From the NCBI GenBank assembly GCA_028565635.1, contig JAOXYB010088163.1, positions 1-22,392 of the forward strand: a stretch of 22,392 nucleotides of DNA, read 5' to 3'. Below the pieces are notes generated by a model. That model made no database searches. It saw only the letters and a program-made list of their open reading frames with translations, and was not told where the DNA came from. Source of the DNA: Phoronis ovalis. Taxonomy: Eukaryota; Phoronida; Phoronidae. Within the stretch, counting starts at the first letter, position 1, and each line of letters begins with the position of its first letter. Below are positions 12,940-22,392 of the stretch, piece by piece. The translations under genes were made by a program, and so were the position numbers.

Positions 12940-14150
12940 TACTTAGTATCTTTAGGAATTAAAAAAAAACTTGTTTCATATTTTGTAATTTTATACATCT
13001 TGAAATATCTCCTCTATCACCTAGTTATCATTTAGATTTATTAGTTATCTGATGTACTTTTGTATTAAGACATCACTTTCTGAAGTAATATAAATTGAAT
13101 AGAAACATAAACATGCCAGAATTTTCTATATTTATTTGCAACATTACATTATTTTATACATGTTTGCCAAGATGGCAAAGGCTAATAATCCTTAATGTCT
13201 GTTTCTCAACTTGGAGCATGCACACTCATGCCAGGAGATTGCATTGTACAAATGTATACAAGGTATAGTTTTACAGAAAAACAAAATTTTGATAGTGTCT
13301 AGTACTTATCATTTAAATATTATGAAACTGTAGATGATAATGGTACGTCACAAAGTTCTTCTCAGAGCTACAACTAAACATATTTCAGTTCAATAGTAAA
13401 CATGTTTACACTCGTTTGTCAAGGTGGCAGAGAAGTGATGTGTGTCTCCAGGCAATACGGAATATTTTATGCTCGTGATTTATTAGTGTTACAATAGAGG
13501 TGATCCTTGTATTAGGATTTTCTGATGAATTGATTGTCCTAAGTTCACCATTTGTATCGAAAATCACAGGGACACCAAATTTAGATCCTTTAAGTCTGAT
13601 CATTTGTCACTCCAATTAAAAGTCTAAAGTAAACTTTTGGTCCCGTTATTTTACTTAATTTTCGTTTGCGGAAGTGAAAAAGCAGATGTTGCAGTAGCTT
13701 CAGACTTTACTTGGAATAACCATATTAAGTATCTTTCAGACGTAAAGTGTATAGTGTAAAAAGAGGGTCTTCTGTAACATTTTGTAGGAAATATGATACT
13801 TTTCCCATATGTAAATGAAACTGAGATCATATTATAATTTTGTAAAAAAAATAAATTGTTTGAAGTAATTCTCCTTTTAACTGTTTTTCCTTCTACCTGA
13901 AAGCAGTCAGTTTCTTTGATCAACAATTTAATTTTAAAAGTTACATGTATATGAACATTGGGCCACACATTTTGAGAAATGATAAAAGTTAATAGCATTT
14001 ACATATTTAATGAATTATAAAGATATAAATCATTCTAAAGAAAAAAAAAATTGCATTTCTGTTTTTATCTGACGTTTTCCTTGGAAACAGGCTTGCACAA
14101 CTTAACTTCATTTCACATAATAGTCTCACCATCATACTATATCTTATCCA
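12940..14150 (+). other. TBP 3' region
   Basis: This stretch should contain the TBP 3' UTR. Poly(A) signal candidates on the plus strand are ATTAAA at 12958-12963 (very close to the stop) and AATAAA at 13850-13855, the latter suggesting a 3' UTR near 0.9 kb. Two minus-strand open stretches (13603-13406 and 13998-13651) have no recognised similarity and no splice or promoter context. I do not call them genes. Confidence 0.5.
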
Positions 14151-14671
14151 GCTTAGGGGCCTAATATGCATAAACAATCAATCAATCTCGCGAGCAACCA
14201 ATCAAAAACCTCGACACAAATGCTTTTCCCGCCTACAGCTCGATAGCATTTTTAGTTCGCTTAAAATACTATTACTCTTTTCATCATTTCTCTTAAATTA
14301 CTTAGTTGTTTCAATTGAAACTTTGGAAAATTAAAGAATAAACAATAACCTAGTTTTCTAGCAATTTTTACACATAGTTGTCCCCAATATGCAAAGTTAA
14401 CAGCATTTATTCTACCCCTAACTCATTCTCTCTTTCACAATGCAACGCATTTTGCCTCACTTGAGTTGACCTCTTTGTCGTGGTGAGCGGCGTCCGATAA
14501 ACTAACGTCAAAATTTCTTACAAAATTGGACATATATGGCAGAATTTTAGTACCAACTGAAACTTTATGATTTGAAGAAACTACAGAAATTCAATTTACT
14601 GATTTTGAGACGAAATTTTGGCCATTTTTGACCATTCAGAATCGTGCATTGTTTTCCCTCCAAAATTCAAG
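14151..14671 (+). promoter_or_regulatory. BAZ1A promoter: TCTCGCGAG, CCAAT and E2F-type sites
   Basis: Three promoter motifs cluster within 50 bp: TCTCGCGAG (14186-14194, nine of ten bases of the TCTCGCGAGA palindrome found in TATA-less promoters), a CCAAT box (14198-14202) and TTTTCCCGCC (14224-14233, matching the E2F consensus TTTSSCGC). They lie about 440-490 bp upstream of the BAZ1A start codon. No TATA box stands out. The order and spacing resemble a cell-cycle-responsive, TATA-less promoter. A TBP poly(A) signal candidate AATAAA also lies at 14337-14342, so the two transcription units are close. Confidence 0.55.
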
Positions 14672-17600
14672 ATGCCGCTTTTGAAAAGACAGCCTTTTGT
14701 GAGGAAAAAACCTCCAGCGAATATACGACCAGACGAAGATGTATTCCACTGTGAAATGACAAATGAAATATTTCGTGACTACGAGTAAGTAACACTGTTT
14801 ATACAAACTAACGAAAATTAAAGTGTGTCCACGTGTTTGGTTCTATATTTTGGAACAAAAACCACTGAGTTTCTAACGTGATTGTGTTCGATGCAATAAA
14901 ACCGATAGCGATACTGCGCCATTTTCTATAATAGTCTATTGTTCTCTTGTCAGGGAATTTTTTGAGCGTGTGATTGTATGTAACAGTTTAGTATGGACAT
15001 GCTCCATTACTGGACGGCCGGGATTGACGTACCAGGAAGCGTTAGAATCCGAAGAGAAGGCTTTAAAACATCTCGCTACCTTTCCAATTTATCTTCAAAG
15101 ACCAATTCTGTACCTAGCCTCAAAAACCAGACGAAGCCGCCTTAGTGATATGAACGATGACGCTTTTGTGTTTGCAAAAGATAGATATTTTGTTGGAGAA
15201 AAAGTTGATGTAGTGAATAATTCCGAAAAGTAAGTACATTGACCATGTTAAAGGATTCCAGTTCTATATTCCCACACCAGTGGCAGTGTACTAATAATAA
15301 TTATAGATCTTTGTCAGACTTAGTCTATTGTGTAGGCATTAAAAGTGTACGAGCTAGTGTTTTGTAAAGGTGACTCATCAGAAACTAAAGGTTGAGTATA
15401 AGTTGCTGTAAGTTGATAAAAATGTGTCATCTGAAGCAAAAAAACCTATGCCTGTCATTGATAGGAAATGTTGGTATCTATCATCTAATGGACACGAAAC
15501 GTAAAATGGTTTATATGGCTCTCTTTTGGAAGAACATCAGCGGTTTCTGTAAATATTTTCTTCTTGGCGTACATATATTTTTAAACACTGCTAGTAGTTC
15601 AAATGTTTAAAGTATCAATATATCAGAATTGATAAAAAAACAATGCCATAGCGATATCGTGATATACGATGACAGCTCTAGAAAAAAGACTTGCTGCGTT
15701 CAGTGTACTGTTTCAGTTAGTCCTAGCTATATGATCCTACAGTGGAAGTCTGTGGTAGGGTGAAAGGGTTTTGGTATCTCAAAATGGCCAAATTTCAAAT
15801 ATACTTGGCGCAAGTGCAATGCCATACTGTCCATTCAATTGCTGTCACAGATGATGAGACTCCACACGGAGTTTATGTCGATATGTTGTCGACCCATTGA
15901 TAAAATTGATGGGAGCAAATAAACAGAAGACTGATCAAGGACAAGACCGAAACCAACAGTTGTAAGGAAATTACCACTCATTAATGTATTTGCAGTCATC
16001 GGCTGCCATAGCAGGGTCATATTGCCAGGACTGTTTATATCACAGTTTATTCTAAGTTGCCTGACAATATGTTTGTTATTTACATCATTGTACAGGTATA
16101 TTGGTACATCTGTAATTAAAGTTATACCACTAAAAACTGAAGAAGCAGAAGTCATTGTACTTGATTCTGAAAGTGAAGATGACAAGTAAGGACCTATTTC
16201 ATTTGATTACGAAAACAGTATGAAGATGCGTTATATTTATGAGTTACAATGTAATAACAGCTGGATGCATATTTTTACTGTCCAAAGAGACAAGTATGTT
16301 TGTATCAAAAGACAAACCCTTCACATCAGAGTAAACATGCAAATGTTCAGAAAGACAAATTTTTCTAGCTTTAATATTGTGATCAAATACAGTCACCATT
16401 TCTAATGCCAAATATCCCAGTATTATCCCAACCATGACGAAAACAATAATTTTCTATCAAACTTCACTGCATGTACAGCATAATCATGCTTGAAATTTTG
16501 CCAATATCAAAATTCCCAAGCCACATACTAAAATGGACAGAAAATCACTGACAATGAAAGTGAAAACATCATGCATTCCTGTGTAAATTTGTACTAGAAG
16601 AGATGAGCAGTATCAGAGAAAGATCCTTAACACAAACGTTAACTCGAATGTTTCTTAGTGACGGAAGGACCATACAATTAATATAATTCTCTTGACTTTC
16701 GACTTTTTAGTAAAAATCCTAATCAACCATTACATGTAAAAAAATAGTAAATCCTTTGTAATATTTTGTAGACCTTTGAAACCAAAGGATAGCTCAGCAA
16801 ATATAAAGGCAGAGGATTTTAGATATATAGTTCGCTTGGATGATGGGAAGCAAATTGAAGTCAGGGCATTGGATGTCAGGTAAAGTTGAAACCAATTAGT
16901 TAATCTAATCTGAAACTGGAAGTCATGTTTCATTGTCATGTTCTTCGAATAGAAATTAAATTGGGTTTTTGAAGTTCAAGCAGAAATCGAGTGTTAACCA
17001 CACAACCTTTTGTAATAAAGGAAAATTCAAATAAAAGGCAATGAAAGCTTTCAAAATCTATGTCAAGAGCTGGCTGCAACTATTCCTGGGCTAGCAGGTA
17101 CATAATGCACCACATGTATTTGTGGGCTAGGTACACAGAATAAGTAATTAAATGAGCTTTAGTGCTGGTATCTAGTGACATCTGGTGGACAGAAAATATG
17201 AGATTCAAATTAACTACATTCATTATATAAAATATCTCCATGGAGCATGTGCTGAACTGGTATGTAGATCCTAACTACATTTAGGCTTTAAACACTTGAC
17301 TGCTATTATAATGACTACTGTTTCCTACTAGTAAACTTACTTGGTTACTGTCAGTGTCAGTCACAAATACTAAAGATATGTGAGACTTATGCAACTATAT
17401 CGGAAAGATATAACATGTCTAAGCTGGTAACTGCCTGGGTAATTGGTAACAATGGATTGCCTTCACCTTGACTAAAAATGCATTAGAACCCTAAAACACT
17501 TGGTACATATCTTTACTGTTGTGCTTGTAATATCCTTGCAGCAAAATTGGTATTTGTAAATCTACTGAACTGATTAAAATTCCTTTCTGAGCACTTTGCG

Positions 17601-20600
17601 GTTGTTTAACCTTATGTTTAAAATTTGTATTTTAGTCGTAAAAAAGGTCTTTATACACGAGATAAGAGTAAGCTATTCCTGAAGCAAAATTGTGAAGTTG
17701 TTGATGGCATATGGAAAGTAAAGGTAAGCTTTAGTAATGAAACCCATAAAAATATAAATATGTTATTCAGTCGTAGGTAACAAGTCTGCAATTCCTTGTA
17801 GGTATTTGTCTTTATTGATTTGTTGCATTGGTACATGTTTAAGAACCCCAACAATACTGTTTGAAAGAACAAACATGTCTTAATTAAATTTCCTGTTTTA
17901 GAACAAAGTTGCTCAGAAGCATACATTAAATGACATGGTTTTCCAACAATTTTTTCCCATCCCCACCCCGACATTTAATGTATCACTTGTCAAAAAGAAG
18001 ATTACTAAGAAGAGCATATCAGAAGATGACAAAATTAAAAAAGCAAAAAAGGAGAAAACAAAAACGAAAGGTAACATTATCGCATAAAAGATTATTTGGA
18101 AGTCATATTGATTAAGTGAAAATTATTTTCAGTATAAATTTAATTAAAACTGCATCTTGCTTAGGTGAAAGCTCTTATGTCAACCGTAAACAGAGATGTG
18201 TCATACAATCTTCTGCCCATGTTTACTAGTCTTCTGCCATAGTTGGAAGAGAAAAAATCTTTGTCGAGAGTGCAAATCAAAAAGTCTGATTGCGGAGTAA
18301 ACGGTTTTGACTAAATTTATATTTAAAAGGTAATCGGTGTTATGCTGAATATTATTCAGTCTTAGTCGCTGTATTATTCAGTCTTAGCCGCTGTATAATT
18401 CAATCTTAGCCGCTGTAAACAAATTTCAAGAAACTGTTCTTGCATGCATAATCCCATATATAAGCTCTGGTTTGTATTATTGGTAATGATGTTATGGAAC
18501 TGCAGTGCTGAGAATTTGTTTATATTTACAGTGTTTTAGTCCCATGAAGGTAACAATTCGTGTTAATAAATTTGGAAAGTGACACGCAGGTGTTAGTATA
18601 TTTTTGTTATTTAGACAAAGAAAAGAAGAATGAAGATAGTTCACCTCCAAAACCTAAAAAATTAACTGCAGAAGAAAGAGAAGCATTCCTGGAGGAAAAA
18701 CGGAAAGAAAAGGAAGCCAAAAAGCAAGCAACATTAGCGGAAAAGTTAGCCAAACGTGAGGAATTACAGCAAAAAATGAGAGAGGAACGAGAGCGAAGAA
18801 AAGTTGAACTACAACAGGTAATGCTGGTTGCACTTCAGTTATTCCGGTCTTTTGATTTTGAAACAAGTTTACTTGTAAATACGGCTGCTATTTATTTATT
18901 GGTTACGGGGTGAATTGAAATCTAATAATAATCATGAATACGATTAGAATATTCAAATATGTCAGTTTTTAAGTGTAAATATATTAAGCATTTTTGCTAA
19001 ATATAATGATGCTTGTTCAGCTAGGTGACTAAATAGTCAAGTTGTCGTCTTCTTAACTGATTTGAATGAAAGTTGTAGTCACTAATAGTAAGATTACAGT
19101 CTACTCAAACAAAGACAGCTCAATCATCATGTTATTCAATAGGAAAGAGAAAAGCTTAAAGAAGAAAAGAGAATACGAGAGGAATACTTAAAGGAATGGA
19201 ACAGACCTAGAGATGATATGGAATGTGACGATTTAAAGGTTTGTTCAACTATTGTTACAAATTCTATTATGTGACTGGAATGAAAATAAGTTTTATCAGG
19301 TCAGTTTTGTATTTGTGGCTCGTAGCAAATATATTGCAGCCATTTTGATCTACGATGTATGCATAGAAAAAATAATTTATTTCGTAACGTGTAGATTCCA
19401 ACGGAAAACTTATTTATCAAGCAGCATTGTTAGGTGAATCAAACAGCAGTGCAACTATTTAATTTTAGATTTTGCCTACTCCAAATCCTGTACAAACCAA
19501 CTTGCCCCCAGAATTGTTTGGAGAAGCCATCTTGCTGCTTGAATTTTGTAATACTTTTGATACTATTCTTGATATGGAGGACCACTTCCCTGATGGCTTG
19601 GATTTTGGTATGTTTATTACTATATACTTGAAACATTGTATAGCCCTCAACTGTGTGCTTCCTGTTGCCCATATGACCCTATGGCTTTCATTTACATTTA
19701 AAATTAGATACAGATCTCTGCAGACATAGGGACGTCATTCTTAGGAATAAAATATTGATCTAATGTTGCTCCTACCCTATTCTTTAGCTCTTCATGAACC
19801 ACACTTGATTTTACTTTAGCTTAATAGTAAGCTTGTACGAGCATGTATCCTTCATGTGTTTACGTTTTGGCTTGAAGTGAAAATCCTATTCATTATGCCT
19901 GTAATTTTAAAACATTTCCAGTGCGTGGGTTTGGATTAGAACTTCTTAGGTTCAGTATATACTGGATGTACCATTTGTTAATTGCAGAGACTTTAGAGAG
20001 AGCTCTTATTGACACTGATACTAAAAGTCCGTTCACAGATTTATGTGAAGCTTTTCTGTCCACCATTATCAGTCTTCAAGAAGAGGAAGATGCAGAAGAA
20101 GGGGAACAGACTGAAGAAATAGGTAATGTTTATTCTGTTTCTCATTGCATTGAAAATCCGCAAATACTTTTGCAGGCAGCGGAATTGTCAGGTAATAAAT
20201 GAGAAATGCTGCAAGCCACATTGTCACTTGTGAAATATCTATTTGATTTAAAGTACTACAAATTGTTCCTAAAGCTGTAATATAGAGCAAGTAAACATAT
20301 TTTCAGGTGTTATACTCGATCTGGGTTTTTTATGGTAATGATTGTTTACAGGAACTTTAGGTGATGATTTTGAGAAGTCTAGCAAGTCCATGACACAGTT
20401 GATCCAGGCTGCTACAGTGGCTTCACAGTGGTGTCACGTCCATCAAGGTAGAGTTTTGTAATGCTCTCTAGAAATTCTTAAATTTTGCTTGAGATTAAAA
20501 AATTTCATACTCTGTGATTCTGAATAGCAATTAAGAAGACTTAGAATTTTTTAACCTTTAGATGTTTGAGATGGTCAGTCTGTCATTAGTTTGAGATTGT

Positions 20601-22392
20601 ACATACTTGGGTTTTCTAAAAAAATGCACTATGGTCCACTGCAAATTTAAATTTAAAATGTTATCTTGTGAAGCGCAAGGTAATTTAGTGGTGAGAACCA
20701 CCTTGTTTGTGGTTTGGCTAGATTATGGAATTATATCTGATGCAGAGAGTGATGGATTATAGAATTATGCAATGGCATCAAGGCCCACAGGCAGCTGCTA
20801 TATTTTTCTATGTTTAATATACTACCATTCCCCCATTTTGCAGGTTTACCGCTAAAGAAGTTGACCTTTGATTCGATGACCTTGTCGGAAATTCTACGTC
20901 TACATTTCTTATCTTCTGGCGCACGTGGAAGTGCTAGCAGTGCTAAATTCCGGTATCAACAGCGTGGTGGGTACACAGCACTTGATGACCCAGGAATGGA
21001 GTTCAAGATTCAAGAACCTGGTATTGTGAAATTACTGTCGACTACTAGTGTGTTCGATATTGCACCAGGTTAGTAGAGAGTACTGTCATTGGTCTCTCAA
21101 ATGTAGACTCCTGCATTTGATAGTATTTGAATTCCTTGGTTCAGACATTTTTCGGGTTTCTACAAAATAGTTGGAACACCTACACTTCTTTAGAAAATTT
21201 TAGTTGCCAAAGAAATTTGAATCCACAAATGAAGCTTGAGACTAATTGTTTATTAGCATTTCTGTTGTAACATTTATGGAAGGCTAAAGCCCCACCATAT
21301 ATTCCTAACATATGTCATGTAAAAGAATATCAGTTGTTATCCATATGACACTGCTTTAGTGGTGCTAATTTTTGTTTTGAATCTCTTAGGAGAAAAGCTT
21401 AAGATACTGTCAGCACTTACCAATCAGATACTAACATATGCCGCTACCAGAGATCTTATTGACGACAACTGGGAAAAGATGAAGCAAGCAAAAATGGACC
21501 TAAAGCAGTACCAGTGGGCTGAACATAAGAGGGAAAAAGATGAAGCAACTGCAAGGTAACAATTTGAGCTTTTCAACATGAAAATGTTTGATTTGAAAAT
21601 ATGTACGTAAACATGTACTTAACTAGTTTATTTTTGTGCATATTAAGTTTCATATTTTAATAAATTTAGTGTTTTGTAGATTGGTGTTAAAAGTAATTTT
21701 TTTTTCAATTTAGGTATAAAAAGCGAATGGAAGAGAGGGCAAAAGAAAAAGCCAAGGAAGAGGAGAAAAAAGCTCAAAAGAAAAAAGAAATGGAAGAAAA
21801 ACTGAAGTCTGACGAGGGAGGAGATGCCAACAGGTATTTCAAACAGGATGACTTTTGCATTAAAATTAATATTCTTATGTAATGAAACAAAATAAAGTTA
21901 TTGTCACCTGATTTTTGTCTGATTCTTTCAGAATCGTATTAATCATATCCTTTCAAGGGTATAACTGGTTGTGTTTTGCAGTATGCTGCTTTAAGTCTAC
22001 TGCTTAAGTGACATATCATTAAAAGTTACAGCTGAGACTGCATATTTCACTTTTGGAATGTTGCAGTGTTGATGTTGATGTTGAAATGAAGGATAATCAG
22101 GAGGAGAAAACTCCAGATAAAACATCAGTATCTAAGAAGCCTAAGAAAGATGCACCAAAAGGCAAGAAAGAAAACGAAGGTCCCGATATTCATGTACGAA
22201 CTAGGAAACAAGCAGCAGTTGATGAAGAACTTAGGCAACAAATTGAGGTACAAGGAGGAGAATTTTTGCTGTTTATCCTATCTATAGGATATACAGCATT
22301 GGTATTGTCTTTCAAGTGATAATGTTTCAATATTGTTTATATTAAAGAAATTCCCTTTTTTAGCTAATAATAACTGTTCCAGCATGAAAAAA
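14672..22392 (+). CDS. BAZ1A: BAZ1A / ACF1 chromatin-remodelling subunit (3' incomplete)
   Basis: This is the large non-catalytic subunit that pairs with the ISWI ATPase SMARCA5/SNF2H in ACF and CHRAC nucleosome-spacing complexes. Coding exons: 14672-14784, 14954-15229, 16096-16185, 16772-16879, 17636-17723, 17902-18070, 18615-18817, 19143-19238, 19469-19607, 19988-20122, 20352-20447, 20844-21068, 21390-21555, 21714-21833, 22067-22247 and 22383 to the window end. All introns are GT-AG, phases agree, and 735 residues lie before the last partial exon. The start MPLLKRQPFVRKKPP matches human BAZ1A, not BAZ1B. The WAC domain spans about 22-130 (CNSLVWTCSITGRPGLTYQEALESE); a SIM-like VIVLDSESEDD is at 149-159. 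A basic/charged coiled coil spans about 285-370. The DDT domain begins near 395 (LPPELFGEAILLLEF) after EWNRPRDDMECDDLK. TLSEILRLHFLSSG and a second charged coil follow. PHD and bromodomain are expected beyond the edge. Confidence 0.96.
15230..16095 (+). other. BAZ1A intron 2 (866 bp)
   Basis: The intron follows the WAC-domain exon. Its right part (about 15830-16095) is less AT-rich, and the minus strand stays open there for roughly 85 codons, continuing antisense through exon 3. I recognise no protein family, so it may be an old mobile-element remnant or chance. The left half shows nothing of note. Confidence 0.6.
16186..17635 (+). other. BAZ1A introns 3 and 4
   Basis: Introns 16186-16771 and 16880-17635 are AT-rich. 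They contain short open stretches on both strands that lack any recognised similarity. No repeat family, RNA gene or nested gene is evident. Confidence 0.7.
18071..18614 (+). other. BAZ1A intron 6 (544 bp)
   Basis: This intron separates two lysine-rich exons. It includes a three-copy 22-24-bp tandem repeat (18344-18418). No additional exon with matching phase was apparent. Confidence 0.7.
18344..18418. repeat. Tandem repeat, 22-24 bp x 3 plus a partial copy
   Basis: Copies at 18344-18367 (24 bp), 18368-18389 (22 bp) and 18390-18411 (22 bp) share GCTG, an AT-rich middle with ATTCAGTCTTAG, and a final TC or CC; GCTGTAA at 18412-18418 starts a fourth. Copies differ by only a few bases. It is intronic, and a function is not indicated. 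Confidence 0.8.
18818..21389 (+). other. BAZ1A introns 7-12
   Basis: Introns 18818-19142, 19239-19468, 19608-19987, 20123-20351, 20448-20843 and 21069-21389 are AT-rich with canonical ends. A partial stem, GTGGT-GAGA-ACCAC with flanking CAAGG/CCTTG, lies in the 20678-20704 area. No repeats of known family, RNA genes or other genes were recognised. Confidence 0.65.
20352..20447 (+). other. BAZ1A 96-nt symmetric cassette exon
   Basis: This exon (residues 473-504) has phase 1 at both ends and is exactly 32 codons, so skipping it keeps the frame. It encodes GTLGDDFEKSSKSMTQL and ends with WCHVHQ, inserted between the acidic end of the DDT region and LKKLTFDSMTLSEILRL. Human BAZ1A, as I recall, has a 32-residue alternatively used segment at the same place, also ending in W...LHQ. 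The exon is included in the full-length model above. Confidence 0.7.

Noticed and set aside
13651-13998. 115-codon minus-strand open frame after TBP
   Set aside because: Composition follows AT-rich sequence, no family or exon structure recognised, and it probably lies opposite the TBP 3' UTR.
18654-18866. Minus-strand frame rich in Leu/Phe with apparent membrane segments
   Set aside because: It is the reverse of the Lys/Glu-rich coiled-coil exon 7 of BAZ1A.
19439-19672. Minus-strand open frames over BAZ1A exon 9
   Set aside because: They are antisense shadows of the DDT exon.
14672-22392. Alternative assignment as BAZ1B (WSTF)
   Set aside because: The N-terminus MPLLKRQPFVRKKPP and the WAC and DDT sequences match BAZ1A much better.

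Overview
This is nuclear DNA from an animal, most likely a marine invertebrate. It is AT-rich, and its genes are split into short exons with GT-AG introns of about 0.25-1.2 kb. The proteins are close to human orthologues, and there are no operons or Shine-Dalgarno sites. I cannot name the species or phylum. The high intron density and the degree of similarity to vertebrates argue against insects or nematodes. A lophotrochozoan, ambulacrarian, amphioxus or cnidarian genome would all fit.

Layout from left to right: (1) 1-290, a GC-tract-rich interspersed repeat; (2) 643-777, a short relic resembling a PIF/Harbinger transposase, just upstream of (3) PSMA3, plus strand, 10 coding exons from 795 to 5569, encoding 20S proteasome alpha-7 (complete, 253 aa); (4) 5570-7858, converging 3' regions with hairpins and diverged tandem repeats; (5) SPTSSA, minus strand, 2 coding exons between 8958 and 7859, the small activating subunit of serine palmitoyltransferase (81 aa); (6) 8959-9481, a divergent promoter with a 21-bp-period duplication and an E2F-type site; (7) TBP, plus strand, 6 coding exons from 9482 to 12939 (270 aa), with a LINE ORF2 C-terminal relic in intron 2; (8) 12940-14671, the TBP 3' region followed by the BAZ1A promoter; (9) BAZ1A (ACF1), plus strand, 15 complete coding exons plus the first bases of a 16th, from 14672 past the right edge. 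The WAC and DDT regions are inside the window; the PHD finger and bromodomain, expected from the family, are not.

The four genes do not form one pathway. They are housekeeping functions: protein degradation, sphingolipid synthesis, transcription initiation and chromatin remodelling. Their grouping is still notable: the human orthologues PSMA3, SPTSSA and BAZ1A, and the TBP paralogue TBPL2, all map to chromosome 14q13-q23 by my recollection, so this looks like a compact remnant of an ancestral linkage group. I found no CRISPR array, operon, RNA gene or clearly new molecular system. The most useful non-routine observations are this linkage, a 96-nt in-frame BAZ1A cassette exon that appears to match a human alternative exon, the structured divergent promoter, a possible alternative PSMA3 terminal exon, and the transposon relics.
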